A DNA stretch of 64,000 nucleotides from Blastobasis lacticolella (taxonomy: Eukaryota > Arthropoda > Insecta > Lepidoptera > Blastobasidae): positions 33,725,708 to 33,789,707 of the forward strand of contig LR990039.1 in NCBI GenBank assembly GCA_905147135.1, read 5' to 3'. The translations under genes and the position numbers were made by a program. The notes beneath the pieces are model-generated. The model saw only the letters and a program-made list of their open reading frames with translations, was not told where the DNA came from and made no database searches. Shown here one piece after another: positions 62,701 to 64,000 of this stretch. The number at the start of each line of letters is the position of its first letter. The stretch's first letter is position 1.

Positions 62701-63134
62701 TAGGTAAACAGCCTGTCTGCGTGTCTGCTGTTATAATCCTGTGCTACTCTCCATACCAAGGTTGTCTGGAAGATATCACACTTGTGATAAGACCGCCCTT
62801 TGTACAGTCGAGTTCATTAATATGTGAGCATTGCCAAGGCTTCAAATGTAAATGTACATGGAAGGGTACTTGTGTATCTGAGCAGATTCATCAATCAAAC
62901 ATATGTACATCTGCTCAGATATATAAGTACCCTTCCATACCATACCCACTATTATAGTACCCGTGTACATAATAGGCTGACGTGTAACTTGGTTATTAAT
63001 GAAGAATTTGTATTTGTATTCGTATAGATGACATCGAATACCCTCACTGGGGTGACATGGCGCCGCCCGCGCCGCCGCCGCCCGACGCCGCCCGGCACGC
63101 GCTGCGCGGACCCATGGTGGACCGCTCCAGCAAG
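17632..63134 (+). CDS. Usp8: Ubiquitin carboxyl-terminal hydrolase 8, 5' part of gene (exons 1-7, partial)
   Basis: USP8 is a deubiquitinase of early endosomes acting on receptors and the ESCRT machinery (family knowledge). Exons are 17632-17726, 17817-18047, 39788-39909, 57786-57948, 58684-58840, 59986-60127 and 63028-63134. All introns are GT-AG and every phase agrees, for 339 codons. Residues about 1-110 are the MIT/dimerisation domain ([18 protein letters not shown], compare EERAYVLYMKYVTVYNLI in human USP8). Exon 3 is a charged, proline-rich linker. Exons 4-6 are the rhodanese-like domain: [37 protein letters not shown] and [17 protein letters not shown]. The loop reads LMDWSST without the active-site Cys, as in human USP8 (LLDW), so it is a non-catalytic binding module. 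The catalytic USP domain is downstream. Introns 2 and 3 are 21.7 and 17.9 kb. Confidence 0.94.
17817..18047 (+). CDS. Usp8: Usp8 exon 2: MIT/dimerisation domain
   Basis: Acceptor TTTACAAG, donor AGAGAG|GTAAGT. It encodes [54 protein letters not shown] and [11 protein letters not shown], collinear with human USP8 residues of about 35-110. Confidence 0.94.
18990..21415 (+). mobile_element. Decayed jockey-like LINE (endonuclease plus RT)
   Basis: The ORF2 order is readable on the plus strand through many stops and shifts. Endonuclease blocks are [24 protein letters not shown] and [16 protein letters not shown], then [16 protein letters not shown] and [15 protein letters not shown] blocks are [58 protein letters not shown] and [20 protein letters not shown], followed by [16 protein letters not shown]. 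These are typical jockey-clade patterns. It is inside Usp8 intron 2 in sense orientation. ORF1 is not recognised. Confidence 0.85.
21640..23150 (+). mobile_element. Decayed RTE-like LINE
   Basis: RT pieces on the plus strand: [109 protein letters not shown] and [17 protein letters not shown]. The order and spacing are those of an RTE-type ORF2 C-terminal half. It has frameshifts throughout, and an unrelated AATAAAATCTTTATTG-type tail is inserted near 22203. Confidence 0.8.
23160..24975. other. Intron sequence without recognised genes
   Basis: AT-rich Usp8 intron 2 sequence. The only structure seen is an imperfect inverted repeat at about 24529-24605 (GGCTGACAGACGGGCGAGTA against TTGCTCGCTCATTTGTCAGCC) around the palindrome TACGCGTA. 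The short frame at 23919-24107 has no recognisable similarity and no splice support. Confidence 0.5.
24979..25529 (-). mobile_element. SINE-A copy interrupted by SINE-B
   Basis: The SINE-A body runs from 24979 to 25254 (CATCTTGGCGTTAATGTCCC ... AGAGTAATTTGTACATA). The distal tRNA part reappears at 25476-25529 (GACCTCTCGTTTACGAGTTG ... CCGGCTACCGACGCTC). Between them is a plus-oriented SINE-B (25255-25475). Confidence 0.85.
25255..25475 (+). mobile_element. SINE-B copy inside SINE-A
   Basis: Blocks CCCTTACACTCGTGGGTGTC, AGGCGACTAATGTTTTCAAG, GGAAAATGGGCAGCAGTG and TGCGATCTCCAACCCGCCTG. About 25 bp of the host SINE between GTACATG and the CCTCTCG block are missing, and no target duplication is seen, so a deletion accompanied or followed the insertion. 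Confidence 0.8.
25580..27079. other. AT-rich intron sequence with one RTE tail
   Basis: No genes. At 26885-26915 a fragment (AACCAGCGTTTTAGAAACCG) resembles the right end of the element at 14654-17056. At 26935-27020 an inverse RTE-type LINE tail (CATCATCATCATCATATCAG ... CTGCGATCTTTACCAGGTTG) pairs with the sense tail at 47960-48125. Confidence 0.5.
27080..27245 (+). mobile_element. SINE-B copy, old and truncated
   Basis: Diverged blocks ACACTAAGATTTTCACTTGC, GTGTGGAGGTTGTAGCAAAA and CCCAACAGTGGGCTGTTACG align with the 3' half of SINE-B. Confidence 0.5.
27690..28200 (+). mobile_element. 3' end of a LINE with GTAT microsatellite
   Basis: With one frameshift, the plus strand gives AWNSLP-like sequence, then [14 protein letters not shown] and a stop, the usual C-terminus of jockey/CR1-type ORF2. 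A (GTAT)n stretch at 27908-27955 and a tail ending in repeated AATAATAAATAA near 28200 follow. Confidence 0.6.
29121..31256 (-). mobile_element. TIR-bounded RT-bearing element, copy A (2.1 kb)
   Basis: The left end AGGCCAGTCAAATCTTACAT (29121) and the right end TTGTAAGATTTGACTGGCCT (to 31256) are inverted copies. The similarity runs on inward through GCGATGTAANGCTGCATTTTTGGTATGTTATTTRGACCCC-type sequence, which also appears inverted at the other end. AATAT flanks both sides (29116-29120, 31257-31261), a candidate 5-bp target duplication. Between the ends, on the minus strand, come about 870 bp shared with copies B and C, then a reverse-transcriptase-like pseudogene. No transposase is recognisable. 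Confidence 0.8.
29400..30190 (-). pseudogene. YLDDG-type reverse-transcriptase-like pseudogene in copy A
   Basis: The minus strand reads, in order: [17 protein letters not shown] (about 30190), [40 protein letters not shown] (motif A, about 29890), [12 protein letters not shown] then VGCQQ (start of motif B), FNVW, YLDDG at 29682-29668 (motif C) and [20 protein letters not shown] (motif D/E region). There are several frameshifts, and a gap right after VGCQQ where GDPLG would be expected. The pattern belongs to an RT-like family widespread in arthropods whose element type I cannot name. I see no endonuclease or RNase H. Confidence 0.75.
31380..31610 (+). repeat. Repeat D copy (LINE/SINE tail type)
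   Basis: Shares ACTGGCAAGCAACAA/CTGCCAAGCAACAATG, CACAGTGGCATCGCACCTGC and GTCAAGTGGGCTGTCT with copies at 36285-36525 and 56155-56395. It is a moderately repeated lepidopteran-style tail; class uncertain. Confidence 0.5.
31611..34740. other. Intron sequence with short repeat relics
   Basis: No host exon. 31670-31750 is a diverged SINE-A tail (CATCTTGGCGTCAATATTCC). 33400-33480 looks like a LINE 3' fragment (CCTCGCGGGAACCTATTATT). 33960-34130 is a relic of the shared middle part of the copy A/B/C element (CAGGACCGCTACGAGTTCTA). The open frames here show no recognisable domain. Confidence 0.45.
34751..35062 (-). mobile_element. SINE-A copy, diverged
   Basis: TCATCTTGGCGTTAATGTCC at the left, ATCACGATGTTTTCCCTGAC and TTCAACTAATGTGCATAACT in the body, and a degraded tRNA part with GGGGTTCGTACTTGG. 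Confidence 0.8.
35341..35687 (-). mobile_element. SINE-A copy, full length
   Basis: Minus-strand tRNA head with AGCGGTTGGGGCATCCGACT and the B-box GGGTTCGAATCC, body as in other copies, and a TGACGTTAATGTCCC end. It lies head-side next to a plus-oriented SINE-B at 35838. Confidence 0.85.
35838..36095 (+). mobile_element. SINE-B copy
   Basis: GGCCGTGTGGTG, CCCCTTACACTCGTGGATGT, CGTACAAGGCGACTAATATT and TGCGATCTCCAACCCGCCTG, ending in GGCTGTGATGAT. AGTAC on both sides may be a short target duplication. Confidence 0.8.
36285..36525 (+). repeat. Repeat D copy
   Basis: CTGCCAAGCAACAATGCAGT, GTGACAACGCACCTGCGGTT and TTTACCATCAGGTGGGCTTT. Same family as 31380-31610 and 56155-56395. Confidence 0.55.
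36526..37560. other. Intron sequence with an RTE-like LINE tail
   Basis: No exon recognised. 37085-37470 begins ACTAGCTTTTGCCCGCTACT, followed by TCGTCCGCGTGGAA, a pattern I know from insect LINE 3' regions. It ends near GAGAGACAAACAGAGAGACA. Confidence 0.45.
37566..38023. mobile_element. MITE with 95-bp terminal inverted repeats and TA site
   Basis: The left end CAGGTGTAAAAGGACCGCTA and the right end (inverse) CAGGATGTAAAGAGACTGCT pair. The arms continue through GCATTAATT, CATGAAACTGAACAACTTTC and CCCAAGAAA, about 85% identical. TA lies directly outside both ends (37564-37565, 38024-38025), consistent with a mariner-type target duplication. No coding capacity. Confidence 0.85.
38106..38385 (+). 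mobile_element. SINE-A copy, sense orientation
   Basis: tRNA head GGCGTCGGTGGCCTAGTGGT, then TCCGACTCGTAAGCGAGAGG and the B-box GGGTTCGAACTCC, followed by the common body. It is shortened by about 40 bp in the body relative to 51433-51790. Confidence 0.85.
38400..39220. other. Intron sequence, partly CpG-rich
   Basis: 38440-38690 is richer in CG dinucleotides than its surroundings and has a 130-codon open frame without recognisable similarity or splice signals. No gene is called. Confidence 0.4.
39225..39730 (-). repeat. Duplicated LINE-tail repeat directly upstream of Usp8 exon 3
   Basis: CATTTATTACACATAGCACA and CCACGACACAATA occur twice (39205-39305). The segment GGTGCCGC-GCGGC...ATGGTACCCACTCAGCAT...AAGCGACT-ACA-CGCTGGTATT occurs at 39389-39475 and again at 39634-39720. 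A (GAAA)n stretch lies at 39246-39268. A related ATTTATTACACGTAGACACC block is at 53600-53640 (inverse). Confidence 0.7.
39788..39909 (+). CDS. Usp8: Usp8 exon 3: linker with polyproline
   Basis: Acceptor CTTTTTCAG, donor CTG CCT G|GTAAGT. It completes the Arg codon left by exon 2 and encodes [15 protein letters not shown], a Glu-rich stretch and [19 protein letters not shown] proline-rich sequence (five consecutive Pro after TP). The proline run could bind SH3 domains (inference). It stands alone between introns of 21.7 and 17.9 kb. Confidence 0.85.
39910..40243. other. Start of Usp8 intron 3
   Basis: No feature beyond the splice donor. Confidence 0.5.
41090..43620 (-). mobile_element. TIR-bounded RT-bearing element, copy B (2.5 kb)
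   Basis: The left end AGGCCAGTCAAATCTTACAA (41090) and the inverse at the right end (to 43620) pair over about 125 bp, including CTGCATTT and GACCCCTTA-GAGA-TGTGAAAC. The interior is collinear with copy A over about 1.3 kb: RT-like 42105-42560 against 29750-30190, and 42745-43620 against 30390-31256. It extends copy A with the RT C-terminus to a stop near 41325. No exact target duplication: the flanks are CAAGAT and AAAGAA. Confidence 0.8.
41325..42560 (-). pseudogene. YLDDG-type RT-like pseudogene in copy B
   Basis: The N-side block ([32 protein letters not shown]) matches copy A. After a deletion across motifs B and C come [60 protein letters not shown] and [19 protein letters not shown]. 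The C-terminal [19 protein letters not shown] then precedes a stop. The LEPxGLxRxDGKRxDGMTLxPW signature is the C-terminal hallmark of this RT-like family as I know it. There are stops and frameshifts between the blocks. Confidence 0.75.
44010..45015. other. Intron sequence with one perfect hairpin
   Basis: 44275-44308 holds AGGTAAGTCAACT, a 9-base loop, and the exact inverse AGTTGACTTACCT. No gene is recognised; 44525-44960 is somewhat CG-rich without a supported frame. Confidence 0.5.
45028..45995. mobile_element. hAT-like element with nested SINE-A
   Basis: Terminal repeat CTAGGGAATGCAAT perfect over 14 bp (45028 and inverse ending 45995). ATAGGACT (45020-45027) and ATAGGACA (45996-46003) make an 8-bp duplication with one mismatch. 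It contains the repeat shared with 8295-8650 and the SINE at 45480-45802. Confidence 0.85.
45480..45802 (-). mobile_element. SINE-A copy, full length, 17-bp target duplication
   Basis: Complete head and body (B-box inverse GGATTCGAACCCG). TTTTTGATAATCTTACT at 45463-45479 is repeated as TTTTTGATAATCCTACT at 45803-45819. Confidence 0.93.
46010..47100. other. Intron sequence, no gene recognised
   Basis: AT-rich. 46330-46440 resembles a repeat D-type tail. Short open frames have no recognisable domains. Confidence 0.45.
47108..47372 (-). mobile_element. SINE-B copy
   Basis: Inverse of the family: (CAT)n tail, ACAGTCCACTGCAGGACTAA, AACGCTGCTGCCCATTTTCC, ACACCCGCGAGTGTAAGGGG and CACACGGCCGG at the right end. 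Confidence 0.85.
47960..48125 (+). mobile_element. 3' end of an RTE-type LINE
   Basis: The plus-strand frame reads [20 protein letters not shown], then SWMRRAHDR, a relic of the C-terminal GRPxTRWxDDI region. GGGCGTCTTCCGGCTGATAT and a GATGAATATCG end follow. Confidence 0.6.
48170..48420 (-). mobile_element. SINE-C copy
   Basis: Inverse of the family: CCCCAAACTAAGCAAAGCTT, CACCCAGACCCGTAACAGAA, and the head with GGGAATCGAACCCGGGACCT and CACTGAACCACTCAGGTCGTC. Confidence 0.88.
48430..49940. other. Intron sequence, SINE-A tail relic
   Basis: 49375-49430 (ATCCCGGTTGTGCTTTCGCG ... GGGCCCGGGG) is a SINE-A tail relic. The rest is AT-rich without recognised genes. Confidence 0.45.
49945..50200 (+). 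mobile_element. SINE-C copy, nearly identical to 487-735
   Basis: Same head and body; differences from the first copy are only a few single bases (for example ATTTCCGG for ATTCCCGG). This suggests recent shared ancestry. Confidence 0.88.
50690..50850 (+). repeat. Relic of the shared middle part of the copy A/B/C element
   Basis: CAGTCTCAGAGTTCCCAGCG, ACCTCGCTTTGCCAATGATA and GTTGCGGTGCTGAAGTTCGA correspond to AGTCTCAGGGTTCAGCGGAA ... GGTGCTGAAATTGGACTAGC in the elements. A shorter relic is at 47500-47580. The element ends are not seen here. Confidence 0.55.
51050..51325 (+). mobile_element. SINE-B copy with duplicated start
   Basis: The 5' motif GGCCGTGTAGCGTCCGGCAG is followed by a second GGCCGTGTGGTGCCCGGAGA, and GTCGTGTCGTACAAGGC also has a short internal duplication. 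The rest is a standard SINE-B body. Confidence 0.8.
51433..51790 (+). mobile_element. SINE-A copy, full length, sense orientation
   Basis: The best copy for reading the family. The tRNA-like head GGAGCGACGGTGGTCGAGCG has the A-box TGGTCGAGCGGTTAGGG and, after the CTCGTAACGAG arm, the B-box GGTTCGAATCCCACTGC. The body and the GCACAACCGGGATATTAAGG end follow. It has an internal short duplication (AGCAGAACCAGTAGCAGGG). Confidence 0.88.
51800..52855. other. Intron sequence with two LINE tails
   Basis: 52215-52390 (CCCGCGGTTTTCACCGCGCG ... CAAAATCGGTTCAGTGATTT) is an RTE-like 3' region. 52640-52855 (CTCCATGGGGTGGGGATTTG ... CATTCAGGTGGCCCGCTTGC) is the LINE tail family also seen at 7840-8058. No gene. 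Confidence 0.5.
53105..53900 (-). pseudogene. 3' part of a LINE related to the one at 60555-62553
   Basis: The minus strand gives [24 protein letters not shown] and [22 protein letters not shown] blocks in shifted frames. An AT-rich interruption at about 53490-53650 carries poly(T) and ATTTATTACACGTAGACACC. Then come [20 protein letters not shown] and [14 protein letters not shown]. These match [40 protein letters not shown] and [20 protein letters not shown] of the 60-62 kb LINE. It is inactive. Confidence 0.75.
54405..55015 (-). pseudogene. LINE RT C-terminal fragment inside copy C
   Basis: Minus strand: [34 protein letters not shown], then after a frameshift [40 protein letters not shown] and VRGSGDTIL. 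This is the ARKFSKCS..VK..LF..FC..LY...LW..Y and [22 protein letters not shown] region of a common insect LINE family. It is broken by one shift near 54880. Confidence 0.75.
55104..55535. mobile_element. MITE with an exact 8-bp target duplication, nested in copy C
   Basis: The ends TAGGGCTGCCAAC (55104) and GTTGGCAACCCTA (to 55535) are inverted with one mismatch in 13. GTCCAGCG is duplicated exactly at 55096-55103 and 55536-55543. The 8-bp duplication suggests a hAT-type mobiliser. It has no coding capacity. Confidence 0.93.
55960..57260. other. Intron sequence with repeat D copy
   Basis: 56155-56395 is a repeat D copy (AGCAACTATGCTTGCAGTGT, GTGACAACGCACCTGCGGGT). The rest is AT-rich without a recognised gene. 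Confidence 0.5.
57285..57420 (-). mobile_element. SINE-A fragment ending in a poly(G) run
   Basis: GGATCCGGGGTTTGCCTTGA, CGTGATCCAGGATTTGGCAG and GAGCGATTGCCATCTGACCT match the SINE-A 3' part. A G-run of about 19 bases near 57392-57411 follows. Confidence 0.7.
57484..57767 (+). mobile_element. SINE-C copy split by a SINE-B fragment
   Basis: The head (GACGACCTGTGTGGTT, with the middle of the tRNA part deleted) and body up to 57587 are followed by SINE-B sequence at 57588-57700 (ACTGCGATCTCCAACCCGCC ... GGGCTATGATGATGA). The SINE-C end then resumes (GTTACCTAGCTCC ... CACAAGCTTAGCTTTG). Its tail reaches to about 20 bp before the acceptor of Usp8 exon 4. Confidence 0.75.
57786..57948 (+). CDS. 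Usp8: Usp8 exon 4: rhodanese-like domain, first part
   Basis: Acceptor TTTGCCGACCAG, donor CCTGG|GTGAGT. It encodes [35 protein letters not shown] and [12 protein letters not shown]. It is strikingly GC-rich compared with the flanking introns. A SINE tail ends about 20 bp before the acceptor. Confidence 0.94.
58012..58203 (-). mobile_element. 3' end of the 950-2500-type LINE
   Basis: The minus-strand frame [20 protein letters not shown], then [12 protein letters not shown] and a stop, followed by ACTTACCACCAGGTGAGGTG. It is collinear with the end of the LINE at 1003-2418. Confidence 0.8.
58203..58420 (-). pseudogene. C-terminus of another LINE RT, fused in frame upstream
   Basis: The minus strand reads [20 protein letters not shown], then [16 protein letters not shown], similar to the GRPxxRWxDxIR...RWRxLI end of RTE/L2-like LINEs. 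It is joined directly and in the same frame to the fragment at 58012-58203. It sits in Usp8 intron 4, antisense. Confidence 0.55.
58684..58840 (+). CDS. Usp8: Usp8 exon 5: rhodanese-like domain, middle
   Basis: Acceptor TTCCCTCCCAG, donor CTGAAG|GTCAGA. It encodes [31 protein letters not shown] and [12 protein letters not shown], matching VVLLDWFSSAKDLQIG and LRSLKDALFKW of human USP8. Confidence 0.93.
59369..59927 (-). mobile_element. SINE-A copy (17-bp target duplication) split by a LINE end
   Basis: The SINE portions are 59369-59532 (CATCTTGGCGTTAATGTCCC ... GGGTCATGGTTACA) and about 59886-59927 (TTCAGTCGTCTGAATGTGCA ... ATGTTTT). The target duplication is CCATACCTACGTGAAAT at 59352-59368 and CCATACCTCCGTGAAAT at 59928-59944. 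The copy lacks its tRNA head. It ends about 40 bp before the acceptor of Usp8 exon 6. Confidence 0.92.
59533..59885 (-). mobile_element. LINE 3' end inserted into SINE-A
   Basis: The poly(T) at 59533-59541 is the tail. The minus strand gives [20 protein letters not shown], then [10 protein letters not shown], the same C-terminal region as at 1003-2418 but from a diverged subfamily. ACA lies at both junctions. Confidence 0.85.
59986..60127 (+). CDS. Usp8: Usp8 exon 6: rhodanese-like domain, end
   Basis: Acceptor TTTGCCCAACAG, donor CTGG|GTAAGC. It encodes [20 protein letters not shown] and PLVTPPGQ, matching [20 protein letters not shown] and AKVTPPP of human USP8. Confidence 0.95.
60178..60412 (+). 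mobile_element. SINE-C copy
   Basis: The head GACGACCTGAGTGGTTCACA carries a small deletion; B-box GGCTCGATTCCCGG and the body to GGGGCTAGATGGCGCTGTGT. It starts about 50 bp after the donor of Usp8 exon 6. Confidence 0.85.
60555..62553 (-). mobile_element. 5'-truncated LINE with long open ORF2
   Basis: The tail (AAAT)n with TATT repeats is at 60555-60585, and ORF2 runs 60665-62545. It is truncated at about 62553, where the frame meets a stop. It is inserted antisense in Usp8 intron 6. Confidence 0.9.
60665..62545 (-). CDS. LINE ORF2 fragment: RT and C-terminal domain, intact frame
   Basis: The frame is open for 627 codons from 62545 to the stop at 60665, although the first standard start is further in. 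It reads [33 protein letters not shown] and FASFFASVF upstream of the RT. The RT blocks, counted from a GTG at 62125, are [19 protein letters not shown] (about 42), [10 protein letters not shown] (111), [13 protein letters not shown] (168) and YADD (199-202). The thumb and C-terminus include [20 protein letters not shown] and [20 protein letters not shown]. By family knowledge it encodes target-primed reverse transcriptase; the endonuclease half is lost, so this copy cannot move by itself. The absence of stops suggests a young insertion. A decayed relative is at 53105-53900. Confidence 0.9.
   Translation of the reverse strand, partial: DSYAQFAYLRTDIKKRSLLAYNTYIRYIENRIKDNPRAFWQHISSLKSKAGFEAKVTYEGKCFTGSGAAQAFASFFASVFLPDVPLLDCEKICSNDKTASANYISITEITAREVERGINKLKLSVGPDHVPAFIIKDCKDVLVGPICHILNFSLSTSVYPQRWKTTRVTPIPKSGDSSDVTNCRPIAIQSSSAKLYECILHNRISLQIKPYLCEAQHGFRSNRSVNTNLVTLVNMISENLDRGAQVDVLYFDFKKAFDRVDNDVLLGRLCAIGLSPQLLQLFASYMSDRQQYVRHGCFQSDLYHTRSGVSQGSVLGPLLFNIMINNLTSVLSSAEGLLYADDLKLVHVVDTVSDCNSLQNDIDAVLEWSVENKLLFNPDKCCVISFSRSKTPILAQYKLGHEVIRRVTTVKDLGVTFDSALNFHGHIRDLAVGCYKRLGFVIRNAREFRDPAAIKLVYTALVRSKLESSSIVWNPYQCTYALLLEKIQKAFLRFLYKKMYGYYPFLYPTKFLQGFLGFNSLEVRRNYYLLVMVCRILRGESDCLGLVSRAVRLFVPPVPRIQLRPRQPSLLAIPAVRTVSHANSPIIRALGMLNALLASVPECDLFDWRWMDVCKECLKYCERINE
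62858..62938. repeat. Perfect-looking hairpin in Usp8 intron 6
   Basis: ATGGAAGGGTACTTGTGTAT followed by CTGAGCAGA (62858-62886) is inverted at 62910-62938, with two mismatches in 29. The loop is 23 bases. 62554-62857 shows no gene. Confidence 0.85.
63028..63134 (+). CDS. Usp8: Usp8 exon 7: proline-rich segment after the rhodanese domain
   Basis: Acceptor TTCGTATAG, donor AGCAAG|GTGGGT. It encodes [19 protein letters not shown] and then [14 protein letters not shown]. It corresponds to the LDFTYPSLEES stretch of human USP8. Phase 0 out, so the open frame continues into an exon beyond the window. Confidence 0.9.
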
Positions 63135-63252
63135 GTGGGTTTCCCTCGTTCATTCATTCATTCGTTCGTTCATTCGTTTCAGGGGATGAGGGACCAGAGA
63201 TATACAGAATATTAACAAATAAAAACCGGTAATCGAATACAATATTAACAAT

Positions 63253-63525
63253 TTCACTACACATGTTGTCGGGTTGGTTACCACGGTTAGTATTGTTTTT
63301 ACCTCGATATTTCGACGCAGTTGCATGCGTCATGGTCACGAGTTGACTGGTGCCGCTGTGTGAAGTCGCTCCTGAGGACAGACATATCGGTCCACCCTCT
63401 TTCGGATTCGACGAGAAAAAAGCGGCACCAGTCAACTCGTGACCATGACGCATGCAACTGCGTCGAAATATCGAGGTAAAAACAATACTAGCCGTGGTAA
63501 TAAACTCGATAACATGTGTAGTGAA
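63253..63525. mobile_element. Foldback element, arms about 105 bp and about 95% identical
   Basis: The left arm 63253-63358 (TTCACTACACATGTTGTCGG ... GAGTTGACTGGTGCCGCT) and the right arm 63421-63525 are inverted copies differing at about five positions. The 62-base loop contains GTCGCTCCTGAGGACAGACA. It begins about 120 bp after Usp8 exon 7. Flanking ATTCATTCGTTCGTTCGTT repeats occur on both sides. Confidence 0.9.
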
Positions 63526-63814
63526 AGTGTATTCATTCGTTCGTTCGTTCGTACTTTTAGTTTGTCTAAACTATTATTCATGCTGAAAATTATTTCAAGC
63601 ACTCCTTTTTTAATTGTTTTAAACGAATATAAACAATCCTACAGAAATTAAATTGTTTGTTGTGACTTTTATGAATGACGTTCTGTGACGTTTTAAAACT
63701 TGGCATAAGTTGCCTTATAAAGATTTTTTTTTAAATAAGCGATTTGGACTTAGCGTGGTCTTATCCTAGATATAATACACAATATTTAAAATAAAAATCA
63801 GGCAACTGAATGAT

Positions 63815-64000
63815 GAACTATGATCCAATCTGGTCAGGTTCCTTTGGTAGCAGGATCACGGAGGTCAGATACTATAATTACATGATCGCCAAAAGCTGGA
63901 TTATGGTCAAGGCGGAGCCCGGGCCCTCGTGCTCGAGAGCACAACCGGGACTTTATCGCCAAAATGCAGGCCTAAATTTGCAGGTTTAATCACGATGTTT
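63815..64000 (+). mobile_element. SINE-A fragments in head-to-head arrangement at window edge
   Basis: 63815-63955 is sense SINE-A (CTATGATCCAATCTGGTCAG ... GAGAGCACAACCGGGAC). From about 63970 the sequence GCCTAAATTTGCAGGTTTAA and TCACGATGTTT is the same family in the opposite orientation and runs off the window. 63530-63814 shows nothing. Confidence 0.75.

Noticed and set aside
63420..63475. Possible hammerhead ribozyme (GACGCA-TGCAAC-TGCGTC stem followed by GAAA)
   Set aside because: The stem and GAAA are present but the required CUGANGA core upstream is not, so the motif is incomplete.
1..64000. CRISPR arrays, rRNA genes, bacterial-type operators or terminators
   Set aside because: None seen; all evidence is for a eukaryotic nuclear sequence.

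Overview
This is a eukaryotic, very probably lepidopteran, nuclear window. It holds intron-split genes with GT-AG junctions, no operons or ribosome binding sites, and AT-rich spacers packed with several short tRNA-derived SINE families, many LINE tails and many small inverted-repeat elements. The lepidopteran call is an inference from repeat style and gene content; no species can be named.

Two host genes are supported, and they are divergent. Noc3 (nucleolar complex protein 3) is on the minus strand. Its start codon is at 12147, seven exons follow, and an eighth runs off the left edge, giving about 484 codons of the N-terminal part. Usp8 (ubiquitin carboxyl-terminal hydrolase 8) is on the plus strand. 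Its start is at 17632 and seven exons reach 63134 (339 codons, phase-consistent at every junction). They cover the MIT/dimerisation domain, a proline-rich linker and the rhodanese-like domain. The catalytic USP domain lies beyond the window. Usp8 introns 2 and 3 are 21.7 and 17.9 kb and consist largely of transposable elements.

Layout. 1-12147: Noc3; its last intron in the window (183-8063) holds two stacked LINEs, a foldback element, and a LINE carrying a nested SINE with a 20-bp target duplication. 12148-17631: intergenic, with a hAT-like MITE, a LINE remnant and a 2.4-kb inverted-repeat element containing a GGTCCW minisatellite. 17632-39787: Usp8 exons 1-2 and intron 2, with decayed jockey-like and RTE-like LINEs, SINEs and element copy A. 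39788-57785: exon 3 and intron 3, with a hAT-like element containing copy B, a second hAT-like element and copy C. 57786-63134: exons 4-7, with compact introns carrying SINEs, a LINE inserted into a SINE, and a LINE with a 627-codon open frame. 63135-64000: a foldback element and SINE pieces.

The most unusual structure is a repeat family in three copies (29121-31256, 41090-43620, 54129-55955). Two copies are bounded by inverted repeats of about 100-130 bp beginning AGGCCAGTCAAATCTTAC. All copies carry remnants of a YLDDG-type reverse-transcriptase-like protein instead of a recognisable transposase. I do not recognise this as a standard transposon architecture, and it is the best candidate for something undescribed.
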